In this document: positions 10,237-17,950 of the stretch, one piece after another
Layout of the letters: each line of letters opens with the position of its first letter
Position numbering within the stretch: position 1 is the first letter of the stretch
Program-made: the position numbers and the translations under genes
Source: Streptomyces cylindrosporus
Lineage (GTDB): Bacteria; Actinomycetota; Actinomycetes; Streptomycetales; Streptomycetaceae
DNA: 64,000 bases
Assembly (NCBI RefSeq): GCF_022698165.1
Contig: NZ_JALDAY010000005.1
Location: 496,001 to 560,000, forward strand
Direction of reading: 5' to 3'
The notes under the pieces: generated by a model
Databases searched by the model: none
The model's input: only the letters and a program-made list of their open reading frames with translations
What the model was told of the DNA's origin: nothing

Positions 10237-10269
10237 AGGTCTGGACCACCGGTCAATAGGTCTGGACCA
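10237..10269 (-). promoter_or_regulatory. Twin 12-bp operators of the chitinase promoter
   Basis: AGGTCTGGACCA occurs exactly twice, at 10237-10248 and 10258-10269, 21 bp apart (two helical turns), 67-99 bases upstream of the chiC start. On the chiC strand each reads TGGTCCAGACCT. This matches the paired direct repeats described in Streptomyces chitinase promoters. It also matches the core of the DasR site (TGGTCTAGACCA) with few changes. The family knowledge is established; binding by ChiR or DasR here is inferred. Confidence 0.88.
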
Positions 10270-10286
10270 CCTGTCGGGAAGTTCGG

Positions 10287-10925
10287 CTAGATCCCCAACT
10301 CCTGCGCCAGGACCGCCGCTTGGACCCGGCTGCGCAGCCCGAGCTTCCCGAGCAGTCGGCTGACGTGCGTCTTCACCGTCGCCTCCGCCATGTCGAGCCG
10401 CGTCGCGATGTCCGCGTTGGACAGCCCCTCGCCGAGGCAGGACAGCACCTCGCGCTCGCGCCGGGTGAGCTCGTCGAGGATCGCCGGGTCCCGGGTCTGC
10501 CGTACCGGCTTGGCCGCGAACTCGGCGATCAGACGGCGGGTGACCGCCGGCGCGACGATCCCCTCTCCGCGCGCGACCGTCCGGACCGCCGCCAACAGGT
10601 CCTTCGCGTCGGTGTTCTTGAGCAGGAAGCCGGACGCGCCCGCGCGCAGCGCGCCGAACACGTACTCGTCGAGGTCGAAGGTGGTCAGCACGAGGACGTC
10701 GGCGAGCTGCTCGGCGACGACCTGCCGGGTCGCCGATACCCCGTCCAGGCGCGGCATCTGAACATCCATCAGGACCAGATCCGGCCTCAACTCCCGTGCC
10801 AGCGCCACCGCTTCCGCCCCGTCCGCCGCCTCCCCGACCACCTCGACGTCCGGCGCGCTGCGCAGGATCAGGACGAGTCCGGCGCGGACCGCGGACTGGT
10901 CCTCGGCGACGAGCACACGGATCAC
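10287..10925 (-). CDS. chiR: NarL/LuxR-type response regulator of the chitinase system
   Basis: The 212-residue protein has a receiver domain (residues 1-120) with phospho-acceptor Asp54 in LVLMDVQMP. A LuxR-type helix-turn-helix (about 145-210) reads LTRREREVLSCLGEGLSNADIA. It starts at a GTG with AAGGAGA upstream. That GTG overlaps the TGA of the kinase gene in a GTGA junction, so the pair is co-translated. Its position between the kinase and chiC identifies it as the ChiR-type activator of the twin repeats. That assignment rests on synteny. Confidence 0.88.
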   Translation of the reverse strand: MIRVLVAEDQSAVRAGLVLILRSAPDVEVVGEAADGAEAVALARELRPDLVLMDVQMPRLDGVSATRQVVAEQLADVLVLTTFDLDEYVFGALRAGASGFLLKNTDAKDLLAAVRTVARGEGIVAPAVTRRLIAEFAAKPVRQTRDPAILDELTRREREVLSCLGEGLSNADIATRLDMAEATVKTHVSRLLGKLGLRSRVQAAVLAQELGI

Positions 10926-12145
10926 GGCCGGTCTCCTTCGACTCGGGTTCCTTCGACTCGGTTTCCTTGGACTCGATTTCCTTCGGTTCGGTCCCCTTCG
11001 GTGAGCGGAAGCGTCGCGCGCACGGCCCACAGCGCGCCCTCGGGCCCGGCCTCGAACGTGCCGCCCAGCAGCGCGGCCCGCTCCCGCATCCCCACCAGAC
11101 CGGCACCGGAACCAGGGGCGCGCGGCCCGTCCCGATGGCCGTACGGGCTGGTCACGCGGACGTCGAGCGCGCCGTCGAGCCGGGTGAGCCGCACGGTCAC
11201 GCGGCCGGGGCAGGCGTGCTTGAGGGCGTTGGTCAAGGACTCCTGGACGATGCGGTACGCGGCGAGCTCGACCGGCGCCGGGACCTCGCCCTCGTGCCCG
11301 GCCTCCAGCGTGACGTCGAGGCCATTGGCGCGGGCAGTGTCGACCAGGGCACCCAGGCCGTCGAGGGTCGGCACGGCGCTGGGCTCCTCGTCGCCGTCGC
11401 GCAGGATGCCGATCAGCCGGCGCATCTCGGCGAGCCCCTCGACGCTGTTCTCGCGGATGACGGAGAGCGCCTCGCGGGAGGTCGAGGGGTCGTCGATGGA
11501 CAGCGCGGCCGTGGAGTGGATCGCGATAGCGGAAAGGTGGTTGGCAACCATGTCGTGCAACTCCCGTGCCATCCGGGCCCGTTCCGCGGTGACCGCCTGG
11601 CTGCGGTCCATCTCGGCGAGCAGCGCGGTCTGTTCGGCGCGCAGCCCGGCCGCCTCGGCGGCGTCACGGTGGTTGCGCACGATCCAGCCCGTGGCGGCGG
11701 GCCCGTACGCCACGACCCCCACGACCACACCGATCAGCAGCGCCTGCGGCACCCGCCACACCGCGAACGGCACCAGCGTCGCGGCCACCGTGAGCAGCCC
11801 GGTGATCCACTGGACGCGGCGGGCCGAGGCGAGCGGGCCGTACAGCACGGCCGCGTAGACCAGGTCGGTGAACATCAGGACCGTGGCCAGGTTGCCCTGG
11901 GTCACGAGGTCCGCGCAGATCGCGGCCGTGCCGGTCAGCAGGGCCACGCGAGGAGCCGACCGGCGCAGCAGCTCGCAGCCGGCCATGACGACGAGCGGCG
12001 GCAGGACCGGCCAGTTCCCGTCGAGGACGGTGATCGGGTCGTCGGACGGCCGGGTCGCCAGGCCGAGCCCCATCAGCAGCAGTCCGCCGAGCAGCCCGCC
12101 GACGGCGAGGTACACGTCGAAGCGGTGCGGGCGGGGGAGGGCCAT
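10922..12145 (-). CDS. chiS: Membrane sensor histidine kinase of the chitinase system
   Basis: This is a NarL-family sensor kinase of about 407 residues. Several N-terminal membrane helices (about residues 10-155) precede the HisKA_3 phospho-acceptor His197 in RMARELHDMVANH. An ATPase domain follows with NALKHA and GAGLVGMRERAALLGG. The ATG at 12145 is my choice; an ATG at 12208 would add 21 residues with no good ribosome binding site. The C-terminus is odd: five degenerate pentapeptides of the type (T/V)EG(D/N/T)R from a 15-bp DNA repeat at 10928-11002. The stop overlaps chiR. Confidence 0.87.
   Translation of the reverse strand: MALPRPHRFDVYLAVGGLLGGLLLMGLGLATRPSDDPITVLDGNWPVLPPLVVMAGCELLRRSAPRVALLTGTAAICADLVTQGNLATVLMFTDLVYAAVLYGPLASARRVQWITGLLTVAATLVPFAVWRVPQALLIGVVVGVVAYGPAATGWIVRNHRDAAEAAGLRAEQTALLAEMDRSQAVTAERARMARELHDMVANHLSAIAIHSTAALSIDDPSTSREALSVIRENSVEGLAEMRRLIGILRDGDEEPSAVPTLDGLGALVDTARANGLDVTLEAGHEGEVPAPVELAAYRIVQESLTNALKHACPGRVTVRLTRLDGALDVRVTSPYGHRDGPRAPGSGAGLVGMRERAALLGGTFEAGPEGALWAVRATLPLTEGDRTEGNRVQGNRVEGTRVEGDRP
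10928..11002 (-). repeat. 15-bp tandem repeats at the 3' end of chiS
   Basis: Five degenerate copies of a 15-bp unit (on the + strand roughly TCCTTCGACTCGGTT) make up the last 75 coding bases before the final proline codon. They keep the reading frame and encode TEGDR, TEGNR, VQGNR, VEGTR and VEGDR. Copy-number change would lengthen or shorten the kinase tail without a frameshift. Confidence 0.85.
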
Positions 12146-12297
12146 GACTCCATCCAACACGGTGTCCGCGGCCCGCGCCTGATGCCCGGGAACGGTCCTG
12201 GACTGCATCTTTCGATGTACGGCGGGTTCCTCACCGCCGACGACGAAAGCGGCCGGGCGCGCCGGGAGCCTGGAAGGGTGACCGAGAGGAGCGTGCC

Positions 12298-12876
12298 GTG
12301 GTCGTCACGTTGATCATCGCCTGCGAGGTGGCCTTCTGGGTGCTGCTGGCCCTGGGCCTCGCCGTCCGCTACCTGCTGGGGTGGCGCCGCACCAGCGTGG
12401 CGATCCTGCTGTGCGAGCCGCTGCTGGAGCTGATCCTGTTCGCGGTGACGGCGACCGACCTGAAGAACGGCGCGGAACCCGGCTGGGAGCACGGACTGGC
12501 CGCGCTCTACATCGGCTACACCGTCGCGTACGGCCACTACACGATCCGCTGGCTCGACGGCCACGCGGCCCACCGCCTCGCGGGCGGCCCGCGCCCGCCG
12601 AAGCCGCCGCGCCACGGCATGGCCCGCGCCCGCCACGAGGGCGGCCTCTGGCTGCGCACCCTGCTCGCGGCCGCGGTCGCCTGCGCGCTGCTGCAGGCCG
12701 CGATCTGGTACGTCGGCGACGGCGACACCTCGTCCCTGCGGTCCTTCCAGCTGGTGGCGGTGCGCGCCCTGGCCGTCCACGGGATCGTCGCGCTCACCTA
12801 CCTGATCTGGCCCAAGAAGGCGCCCGGGACCGCTGCCGTCCGCCGGGAGGAGGACCGTACGCTGACGAAACGATGA
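12298..12876 (+). CDS. Polytopic membrane protein of unknown function
   Basis: The 192-residue protein has about five predicted membrane helices (residues 2-26, 33-53, 64-82, 119-138 and 151-168). A Pro/Arg/His-rich cytoplasmic loop (GGPRPPKPPRHGMARARHEGG, about 95-115) lies between helices three and four, and the C-terminus is basic. I do not recognise a family. The GTG start has GAGGAG 6 bases upstream. It ends 15 bases before the OmpR-type regulator and is probably co-transcribed with that two-component pair. It could supply a membrane input, but this is only suggested by context. Confidence 0.8.
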   Translation: MVVTLIIACEVAFWVLLALGLAVRYLLGWRRTSVAILLCEPLLELILFAVTATDLKNGAEPGWEHGLAALYIGYTVAYGHYTIRWLDGHAAHRLAGGPRPPKPPRHGMARARHEGGLWLRTLLAAAVACALLQAAIWYVGDGDTSSLRSFQLVAVRALAVHGIVALTYLIWPKKAPGTAAVRREEDRTLTKR

Positions 12877-12891
12877 GCCAGGGAGGGGTGC

Positions 12892-13587
12892 ATGAGCGAG
12901 GCGGAACGCCCGGGGGCCGTGCTGGTCGTGGACGACGACGCGGCCATCCGGCGCTCGCTGGAGCGCGGTCTGCGGCTGAGTGGCTTCCGGGTCCGTACGG
13001 CGGACGGGGGCCGCGAGGCGCTGGCCGCGATCCGGGACACCCCGCCGGACGTGCTGGTCCTGGACATCTCGATGCCCGGCATGAGCGGTATCGAGGTGTG
13101 CGAGCGGCTGCGCGGCGAGGGCCAGGACCTGCCCGTCCTCATGCTCTCCGCGCTCGACGAGACCGCAGACCGCATCGCCGGGCTCCAGGCGGGCGGCGAC
13201 GACTACCTGGTCAAGCCGTTCGCCCTCCAGGAACTGGTGCTGCGCCTGCGGGCCCTGCTCCGCCGCCGCCCGCCCTCCGGCCGCGAGGTGCTGCGGGTGG
13301 CCGGTCTCGTGATCGACCCGGCGGCCCGCACCGCCGAGCGGGACGGGCGCCAACTGGAGCTCACTCGGCGCGAGTTCGAGCTCCTTGAGGTCCTCGCCCG
13401 CAACGCAGGCCTGGTCCTCACCCGGGACCGGCTCCTCGAACGGGTCTGGGGGTACGACTTCGACGTGCGCACCGACGCCGTCGACACCTTCGTCAGCTAC
13501 CTGCGACGCAAGCTGGAGGCGGACGGCGGCACCCGGCTCGTGCACACCGTTCGCGGCGTGGGCTTCGTACTGAGGGAAGAGCCGTGA
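12892..13587 (+). CDS. OmpR-family response regulator
   Basis: The 231-residue protein has a receiver domain (acidic pocket DDD about residues 14-16, phospho-acceptor Asp58 in VLVLDISMPG) and a winged-helix Trans_reg_C domain (about 130-229). The latter contains LTRREFELLEVLARNAG and the ending TVRGVGFVLRE. GGGAGGGG precedes the ATG. Its stop overlaps the GTG of the kinase gene (GTGA), the usual coupled order. The target is not stated by the sequence. The two small exported proteins just downstream are the obvious candidates. Confidence 0.93.
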   Translation: MSEAERPGAVLVVDDDAAIRRSLERGLRLSGFRVRTADGGREALAAIRDTPPDVLVLDISMPGMSGIEVCERLRGEGQDLPVLMLSALDETADRIAGLQAGGDDYLVKPFALQELVLRLRALLRRRPPSGREVLRVAGLVIDPAARTAERDGRQLELTRREFELLEVLARNAGLVLTRDRLLERVWGYDFDVRTDAVDTFVSYLRRKLEADGGTRLVHTVRGVGFVLREEP

Positions 13588-15071
13588 AGCTGTCCACCCG
13601 TATCGGGCTCGCGATCGGAGTCACCGTCCCGCTGCTGGTCCTCGCCTCCGGCTGGCTGCTGCTCCAGCTGGTCAACCACGATCTGCACAGCGCCGAGGAC
13701 GACCACCTCCGCACCCGCGCCGCCGCCGTCGCTCAGGACGCCCGCGCCCTGCTGCGGGCCAGCGCGAACGGCCGCCCCAAGGCCGCCGACAACCGTGAAC
13801 GGCTGCTGTACAGCGCCGCCCTCGACGTCGGCGTACGGGTCATCGGCCCCGACGCCACCTTCAGCGGCGGCCCCCAGCCGGACGACTCCGTGCCGCTCCC
13901 GGCCGAGGCGACGAACCCCGTCACCGTCCGGGACGGCGCCACCAGCTGGCGGGCCCTGTCCCGCCCGATCACCACCGCCCGCGGCTCCGGCACCCTCTGG
14001 GTGTTCGCGCCCAACGCCGCCGACCAGGCCCAACTCCGGCTCGTCCGGCGCCGGGTGGCCGTCACGACCCTGCTCGCCGTACCCCTGTCCGGCCTGCTCG
14101 CCTGGGGCATCGCCACCGGCGCGACCGGCCCGCTGCGCCGCCTGCGTCGCCGTACCGCCGGACTCGACCCGCGTACCAGCGCCACCCGGCTGCACCACGA
14201 GCCGACCGGAGTCACCGAGGTCGACGACCTGGCCGCCACCCTCCAGAAGGCCCTCGCCCGCTACGACGAACAGGCCGCCCGCACCGCCGAGGCCCTGGAC
14301 ACCGCCCGCTCCTTCTCCTCCGCCGCCGCCCACGAACTGCGCACCCCGCTCATGAGCATGGGCACCAACCTCGACATCCTCGCCGCCCACCCCGACCTCC
14401 CCGAACCCGACCGCACCGAGGTCCTCACCGACCTGCGCCACGAACACGCCCGGCTGCTCGGCCTGTTGGTGATGCTGCGCGAGCTGGGGCGGGGCGACCT
14501 CGTCGAGGCGGAAGCGCTGGGCGGCGTCGACCTCGCGGAGGTCGCCGACGCGGCGGTGGCCGAGGCCCGGCGCCGCGAGCCGGACGCCCGGATCACGCTG
14601 GACGCGGCACCCGGACTCACCGTCCACGGCTGGGAACCCGGCCTGCGGCTGCTCCTCGACAACCTGCTGGCCAACGCCCTGGCCCACGGCCGGGACGGGG
14701 CGGGCAGGGCGGGCGCGGAGGTCGGGGTGCGGGGCACGGAGGCGGAGGTCGTGATCACGGTCGACGACCGCGGGCCGGGCGTGCCGCCCGAGGAACGGGC
14801 GCGGATCTTCGAGCGGTTCCGGCGCGGGCCCGGCAGCTCGGGCTCGGGGCTCGGCCTCACGCTGGTCGCCCAGCAGACGGCGCTGCACCAGGGCCGCGTC
14901 ACGGTCACCGACGGGCCGGGCGGGACCGGCGCGCGCTTCGAGGTGCGGCTGCCGCGGGGCGGCGGTGAACTGCCCGCGCACCGCGACTGGTTGATCGACA
15001 CGGCAGGGAGAACAGCCGGGGCAACAGCCGGGACAAACCGGTCACAGAGTTTCCCCAAAGACGGTCCCTAG
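13584..15071 (+). CDS. Sensor histidine kinase, OmpR partner
   Basis: The 495-residue kinase has two membrane helices (about 8-30 and 158-176) enclosing an extracytoplasmic sensor of about 125 residues. A HAMP-like linker follows, then the HisKA box with His250 in AAAHELRTPL and a HATPase domain with DNLLANALAHG, DDRGPGVP and GSGLGLTLV. The C-terminus (GRTAGATAGTNRSQSFPKDGP region) is low-complexity. It starts at a GTG inside the regulator's stop. The stop codon itself forms part of a possible downstream promoter. Confidence 0.92.
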   Translation: MKLSTRIGLAIGVTVPLLVLASGWLLLQLVNHDLHSAEDDHLRTRAAAVAQDARALLRASANGRPKAADNRERLLYSAALDVGVRVIGPDATFSGGPQPDDSVPLPAEATNPVTVRDGATSWRALSRPITTARGSGTLWVFAPNAADQAQLRLVRRRVAVTTLLAVPLSGLLAWGIATGATGPLRRLRRRTAGLDPRTSATRLHHEPTGVTEVDDLAATLQKALARYDEQAARTAEALDTARSFSSAAAHELRTPLMSMGTNLDILAAHPDLPEPDRTEVLTDLRHEHARLLGLLVMLRELGRGDLVEAEALGGVDLAEVADAAVAEARRREPDARITLDAAPGLTVHGWEPGLRLLLDNLLANALAHGRDGAGRAGAEVGVRGTEAEVVITVDDRGPGVPPEERARIFERFRRGPGSSGSGLGLTLVAQQTALHQGRVTVTDGPGGTGARFEVRLPRGGGELPAHRDWLIDTAGRTAGATAGTNRSQSFPKDGP

Positions 15072-15107
15072 CTTCTGCTCTGCCGGGCGGACTACGGGGC
15101 CGCCCGG
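15069..15107 (+). promoter_or_regulatory. Possible promoter and leader hairpin before two small exported-protein genes
   Basis: TAGCTT at 15069-15074 is a plausible -10 element overlapping the kinase stop. The expected start site falls just before a perfect 8-bp hairpin, CCGGGCGG (15083-15090) with CCGCCCGG (15100-15107). The hairpin would fold in the 5' leader of the next gene, 16 bases before its ATG. This could give the small proteins their own message. It is inferred from sequence only. Confidence 0.4.
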
Positions 15108-15122
15108 GGAACGGAGGCAGAG

Positions 15123-15515
15123 ATGTACGTACGACGAAGGCTCCTCGTGGGGCTGGCCACGGCGGCACTCCTGGCGACCGGGACCGGCGTCGCGGCGGCA
15201 GAGAGCACCCCCGCCCCGGCGGGGACGCCCACCGGCGACGGCGCGCAGGCCCTCTGCAAGCGGGCGCCGAACATCGACCACCGCATCGACCGCGCGCTGA
15301 AGCGGCTGAACGCCGGGGCGGACAAGCGGGGTTCGATCGCCCGGCTCCAGCAGCGGGTGGACAACGCGAAGGCGGCGGGCCACAGCGAGATCGCCACGTA
15401 TCTCCAGGACCGGCTGACCTTCCGCAAGTCGCTGGTGACGACCCTCCAGCAGCGGCAGAAGGACCTGGCCGACGTGCGGACCTGGTGCGACGACAACGAC
15501 GGGGGCGCGAGCTGA
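15123..15515 (+). CDS. Small secreted coiled-coil protein
   Basis: The 130-residue protein has a clear signal peptide (RRRLLVGLATAALLATGTGVAAAE, cleavage about residue 26). Its mature helical domain contains ALCKRAPNIDHRIDRALKRLNA, a coiled-coil-like middle (ARLQQRVDNAKAAGHSEIATYLQDRL) and a C-terminal VRTWCDDND. The two mature cysteines (near 45 and 124) could pair. The function is unknown. It sits directly after the two-component pair and overlaps the following lipoprotein gene by one base, so the three-part sensor/regulator/exported-target arrangement is likely functional. Confidence 0.82.
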   Translation: MYVRRRLLVGLATAALLATGTGVAAAESTPAPAGTPTGDGAQALCKRAPNIDHRIDRALKRLNAGADKRGSIARLQQRVDNAKAAGHSEIATYLQDRLTFRKSLVTTLQQRQKDLADVRTWCDDNDGGAS

Positions 15516-15703
15516 TGCGCACCCGGGCGACGGCGGCCGCGGTACTGCTGGCCGTCGGGCTCCTCGCGGGCTGCGCCCGGGAACACGGCACGGCGACGGA
15601 CACGCCGGCCGGCTACTCGGAGATGCAGCAGAAGGTGGCCGCGGCCGAGTCCGCGCTGGCGCAGGCGGACAAGGACGCGGCCCAGGACGACAGCGACCAC
15701 TGA
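15515..15703 (+). CDS. Small lipoprotein
   Basis: This 62-residue lipoprotein has a signal peptide ending in the lipobox LLAGC with Cys20. A roughly 40-residue acidic mature part follows, containing a short helix (YSEMQQKVAAAESALAQADKDAA). The ATG is inside the TGA of the upstream secreted-protein gene (TGATG), so the two are coupled. I recognise no family. A candidate role is as an envelope partner of the upstream secreted protein and kinase, which is inferred from context. Confidence 0.8.
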   Translation: MRTRATAAAVLLAVGLLAGCAREHGTATDTPAGYSEMQQKVAAAESALAQADKDAAQDDSDH

Positions 15704-15716
15704 GAAGAGGGGGGAG

Positions 15717-15756
15717 GGGCGGGGAGCGCCGCCGGGACGGTCAGCGCTCCCCGCCC
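15717..15756. terminator. Bidirectional terminator overlapping the adenosyltransferase 3' end
   Basis: GGGCGGGGAGCGC (15717-15729) pairs perfectly with GCGCTCCCCGCCC (15744-15756) around a 14-base loop. It lies between the convergent lipoprotein and adenosyltransferase genes, and its right arm is inside the coding end of the latter. It probably stops transcription from both sides. Confidence 0.75.
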
Positions 15757-16313
15757 GGCACCCACAGCACGTCCCCGACGTCCTTGTTCGCCGTGCGAGC
15801 CAGGATGAACAGCAGGTCCGACAGTCGGTTGAGGTAGGTCGCGGTGAGGGGGTTCATCACCTCACCGTGGACCTCCAGGGCCGCCCACGTGGAGCGCTCG
15901 GCCCGGCGTACGACCGTGCAGGCCTGGTGCAGCAGGGCCGCGCCCGGGGTGCCGCCCGGGAGGATGAAGGAGCGGAGCTTCTCCAGCCGCTCGTTGAAGC
16001 GGTCGCAGTCCGCCTCCAGCTTGTCGACGTAGAACTGCTCGACCCGCAGCGGCGGGAACTCCGGGTTCTCGACGACGGGCGTCGAGAGGTCGGCCCCGAC
16101 GTCGAACAGGTCGTTCTGGACGCGGGTGAGGACCTTGACGATCTCCTCGTCCAGCCCGCCCAGCGCGATCGCCGTGCCGATCACCGCGTTCGCCTCGTTG
16201 GCGTCGGCGTACGCGGAGATCCGCAGGTCGGTCTTGGCGACCCTGCTCATGTCGCCGAGGGCGGTGGTGCCCTGGTCGCCGGTCCTGGTGTAGATGCGCG
16301 TCAGATTGACCAT
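15741..16313 (-). CDS. PduO-type ATP:cob(I)alamin adenosyltransferase
   Basis: This enzyme makes adenosylcobalamin, the cofactor needed by acyl-CoA mutases such as the IcmA encoded at 53.7 kb. The 190-residue product has the family N-terminus TRIYTRTGDQGTTALGD (ATP-binding loop), SAYADANEANAVIG, FILPGGTPGAALLHQACTVVRRAER and the C-terminal LNRLSDLLFILAR. It starts 13 bases after the ABC permease stop and is probably in an operon with that exporter. This is an unusual pairing, since a cobalamin enzyme would not be expected with a drug-type ABC-2 system. Confidence 0.94.
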   Translation of the reverse strand: MVNLTRIYTRTGDQGTTALGDMSRVAKTDLRISAYADANEANAVIGTAIALGGLDEEIVKVLTRVQNDLFDVGADLSTPVVENPEFPPLRVEQFYVDKLEADCDRFNERLEKLRSFILPGGTPGAALLHQACTVVRRAERSTWAALEVHGEVMNPLTATYLNRLSDLLFILARTANKDVGDVLWVPGGER

Positions 16314-16326
16314 GAGGCCAGCGTAA

Positions 16327-17076
16327 TTACGCTCCGGCCGTCCGGAACACGCGTGTGCCGACCGTCACGGCGAGCAGCGCGAAGCCGACGGCCACGAGAG
16401 CGCCGTACAGCATGTGATCCGTCCCGTACGAGCCGACGTACGCGTCCCGCAGCGCGTCCACCAGATAGCGCAGCGGCATGAAGTGCGACAGCACGTCCAG
16501 CCAGCCCGGCGCCAGGGTCATCGGCAGCATCAGGCCGGACAGCAGCATGGACGGCAGGGTCAGGGCGTTGACCAGGGGGCCGAACGACTGAGGTGTGTCG
16601 ACCCTCATCGCCACGGCACAGGACAGCGAGCCGAGCGAGACCGTCAGCAGGCCGACGAACCCGAACCCGATCAGCACCCCGGCCAGCGGCGCCCGCAGCC
16701 CCATCGTCACGGCCGCCAGGACCAGCAGCACCGCCTGGAGGACGAAGACCGTGGCATCGCGCAGGACTCGCCCGAGCAGCAGCGCGAGCCGGCTCACCGG
16801 CGTCACCCGCATCCGCTCCAGCACCCCCTGGCCCTTCTCGACGATGACCGAGAATCCGGCGAACGAGGCCCCGAACAAGCCGAGTTGAAGGAGCAGCCCC
16901 GGCACCAGCAGCTGCCAGGAGCTGCCCCGCCCGCCGAGCGGCAGACCGGTCAGCAGCGGACCGAAGAACAACAGGTACAACAGCGGCATCAGCAGCCCGA
17001 AGAGCAGCGCCAAGCGCGAGCGCAGGGACTGGCGCAGATAGCGGCCGTAGATCAGCGCGGTGTCGTGAAGAAGCAT
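16327..17076 (-). CDS. ABC-2 type transporter permease
   Basis: The 249-residue protein has about six membrane helices and the ABC-2 signature region (LLNALTLPSMLLSGLMLPMTL-like: ALTLPSMLLSGLMLP) followed by LSHFMPLRYLVDALRD. It pairs with the ATPase encoded 10 bases upstream on the same strand to form a DrrAB-like exporter. The substrate is unknown; such pairs often export antibiotics or lipophilic compounds. The order ATPase, permease, PduO on the minus strand suggests one message. Confidence 0.93.
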   Translation of the reverse strand: MLLHDTALIYGRYLRQSLRSRLALLFGLLMPLLYLLFFGPLLTGLPLGGRGSSWQLLVPGLLLQLGLFGASFAGFSVIVEKGQGVLERMRVTPVSRLALLLGRVLRDATVFVLQAVLLVLAAVTMGLRAPLAGVLIGFGFVGLLTVSLGSLSCAVAMRVDTPQSFGPLVNALTLPSMLLSGLMLPMTLAPGWLDVLSHFMPLRYLVDALRDAYVGSYGTDHMLYGALVAVGFALLAVTVGTRVFRTAGA

Positions 17077-17086
17077 CGATGCGGTC

Positions 17087-17869
17087 CTATACGGCTACGG
17101 GGGCGGTGTCGGCGGGAGCGGGGCCCCGGCCGGTGATCGCGAGGAACGCGTCCTGGAGCGAGGCGTCGATCGAGCCGCCGTACCGGAGCTTGAGCGCGCT
17201 CGGGGTGCCCTCCGCCGCGACCACACCCCGGTCGACGATCACCAGCCGGTCGGCGAGGGCGTCGGCCTCGTCCAGGTAGTGGGTGGTCAGGACGACCGTG
17301 GTGCCGTGCCGGTCGCGCAGACCGCGGACCAGGTCCCACAGGTCGGCGCGGCTGCCGGGGTCGAGGCCGGTGGTGGGTTCGTCGAGGAAGAGGACCTTCG
17401 GGCGGTGGGTGAGCGCCATCGCGATGTCGAGGCGGCGCCGCTGACCTCCGGAGAGGCTGCCGCACCTGCGGTCGAGCAGCTCGGTCAGGCCGAGTTCGCG
17501 CGCCAACTCCTCGGCGCGCTCGGACGCCTGAGCCCTGGTCAGCCGGTACAGGCGCCCCTGGGTGACCAGTTCCTCGCGTACGGAGATCTGCGGGTCGACG
17601 CCGCCCGACTGGGCGACGTATCCGCACGACCGGCGCACCCCCGCGGCGTCGGTCGTCAGGTCGTGGCCGGCGACGGTGGCTGCGCCGCCGGTGGGTTTCA
17701 GCAAGGTCGTGAGCATCCGCAGGGTGGTGGTCTTGCCCGCGCCGTTCGGCCCGAGAAGGCCGAGGATCTCGCCCTCGCGGACGGTGAGGTCGACACACCG
17801 CACGGCCTCGACCGGGCCGCGCTTGGTCTGGAAGGTGCGGGCCAGTCCGGCCGCGCTGATGACTGCCAT
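17087..17869 (-). CDS. ABC transporter ATPase, DrrA-like
   Basis: The 260-residue ATPase has Walker A GPNGAGKT (about residues 39-46), the Q-loop, signature LSGGQRRRLDIA, Walker B VLFLDEPTTGLD and the H-loop region VVLTTHYLDEAD. It powers the permease encoded just downstream. The gene is divergent from a TetR regulator at 17951. The 81 bases between them hold an AT-rich inverted repeat that probably controls both genes. Confidence 0.94.
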   Translation of the reverse strand: MAVISAAGLARTFQTKRGPVEAVRCVDLTVREGEILGLLGPNGAGKTTTLRMLTTLLKPTGGAATVAGHDLTTDAAGVRRSCGYVAQSGGVDPQISVREELVTQGRLYRLTRAQASERAEELARELGLTELLDRRCGSLSGGQRRRLDIAMALTHRPKVLFLDEPTTGLDPGSRADLWDLVRGLRDRHGTTVVLTTHYLDEADALADRLVIVDRGVVAAEGTPSALKLRYGGSIDASLQDAFLAITGRGPAPADTAPVAV

Positions 17870-17895
17870 GCCCGACAGAAAAACAGAGGTTCACC

Positions 17896-17944
17896 AATTT
17901 TGCAATGCCTCCAAAATTTCAGCGAGCCCAGGAAGGGCTAGGAT
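17896..17944 (+). promoter_or_regulatory. TetR operator and leaderless promoter between ABC exporter and TetR genes
   Basis: An inverted repeat AATTTTG (17896-17902) and CAAAATT (17912-17918), spaced by 9 bases, stands out as AT-rich in a GC-rich background. A -10 element TAGGAT lies at 17939-17944, only 6 bases before the TetR ATG at 17951. The TetR message is therefore probably leaderless, and its -35 region falls on the right half of the repeat. Autorepression and control of the exporter are inferred. Confidence 0.65.
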
Positions 17945-17950
17945 CCGGAC

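Noticed and set aside
10928..11002. 15-bp repeats considered as regulator binding iterons
   Set aside because: They lie wholly inside the chiS coding end, keep the frame and encode a peptide repeat. A coding origin is simpler.
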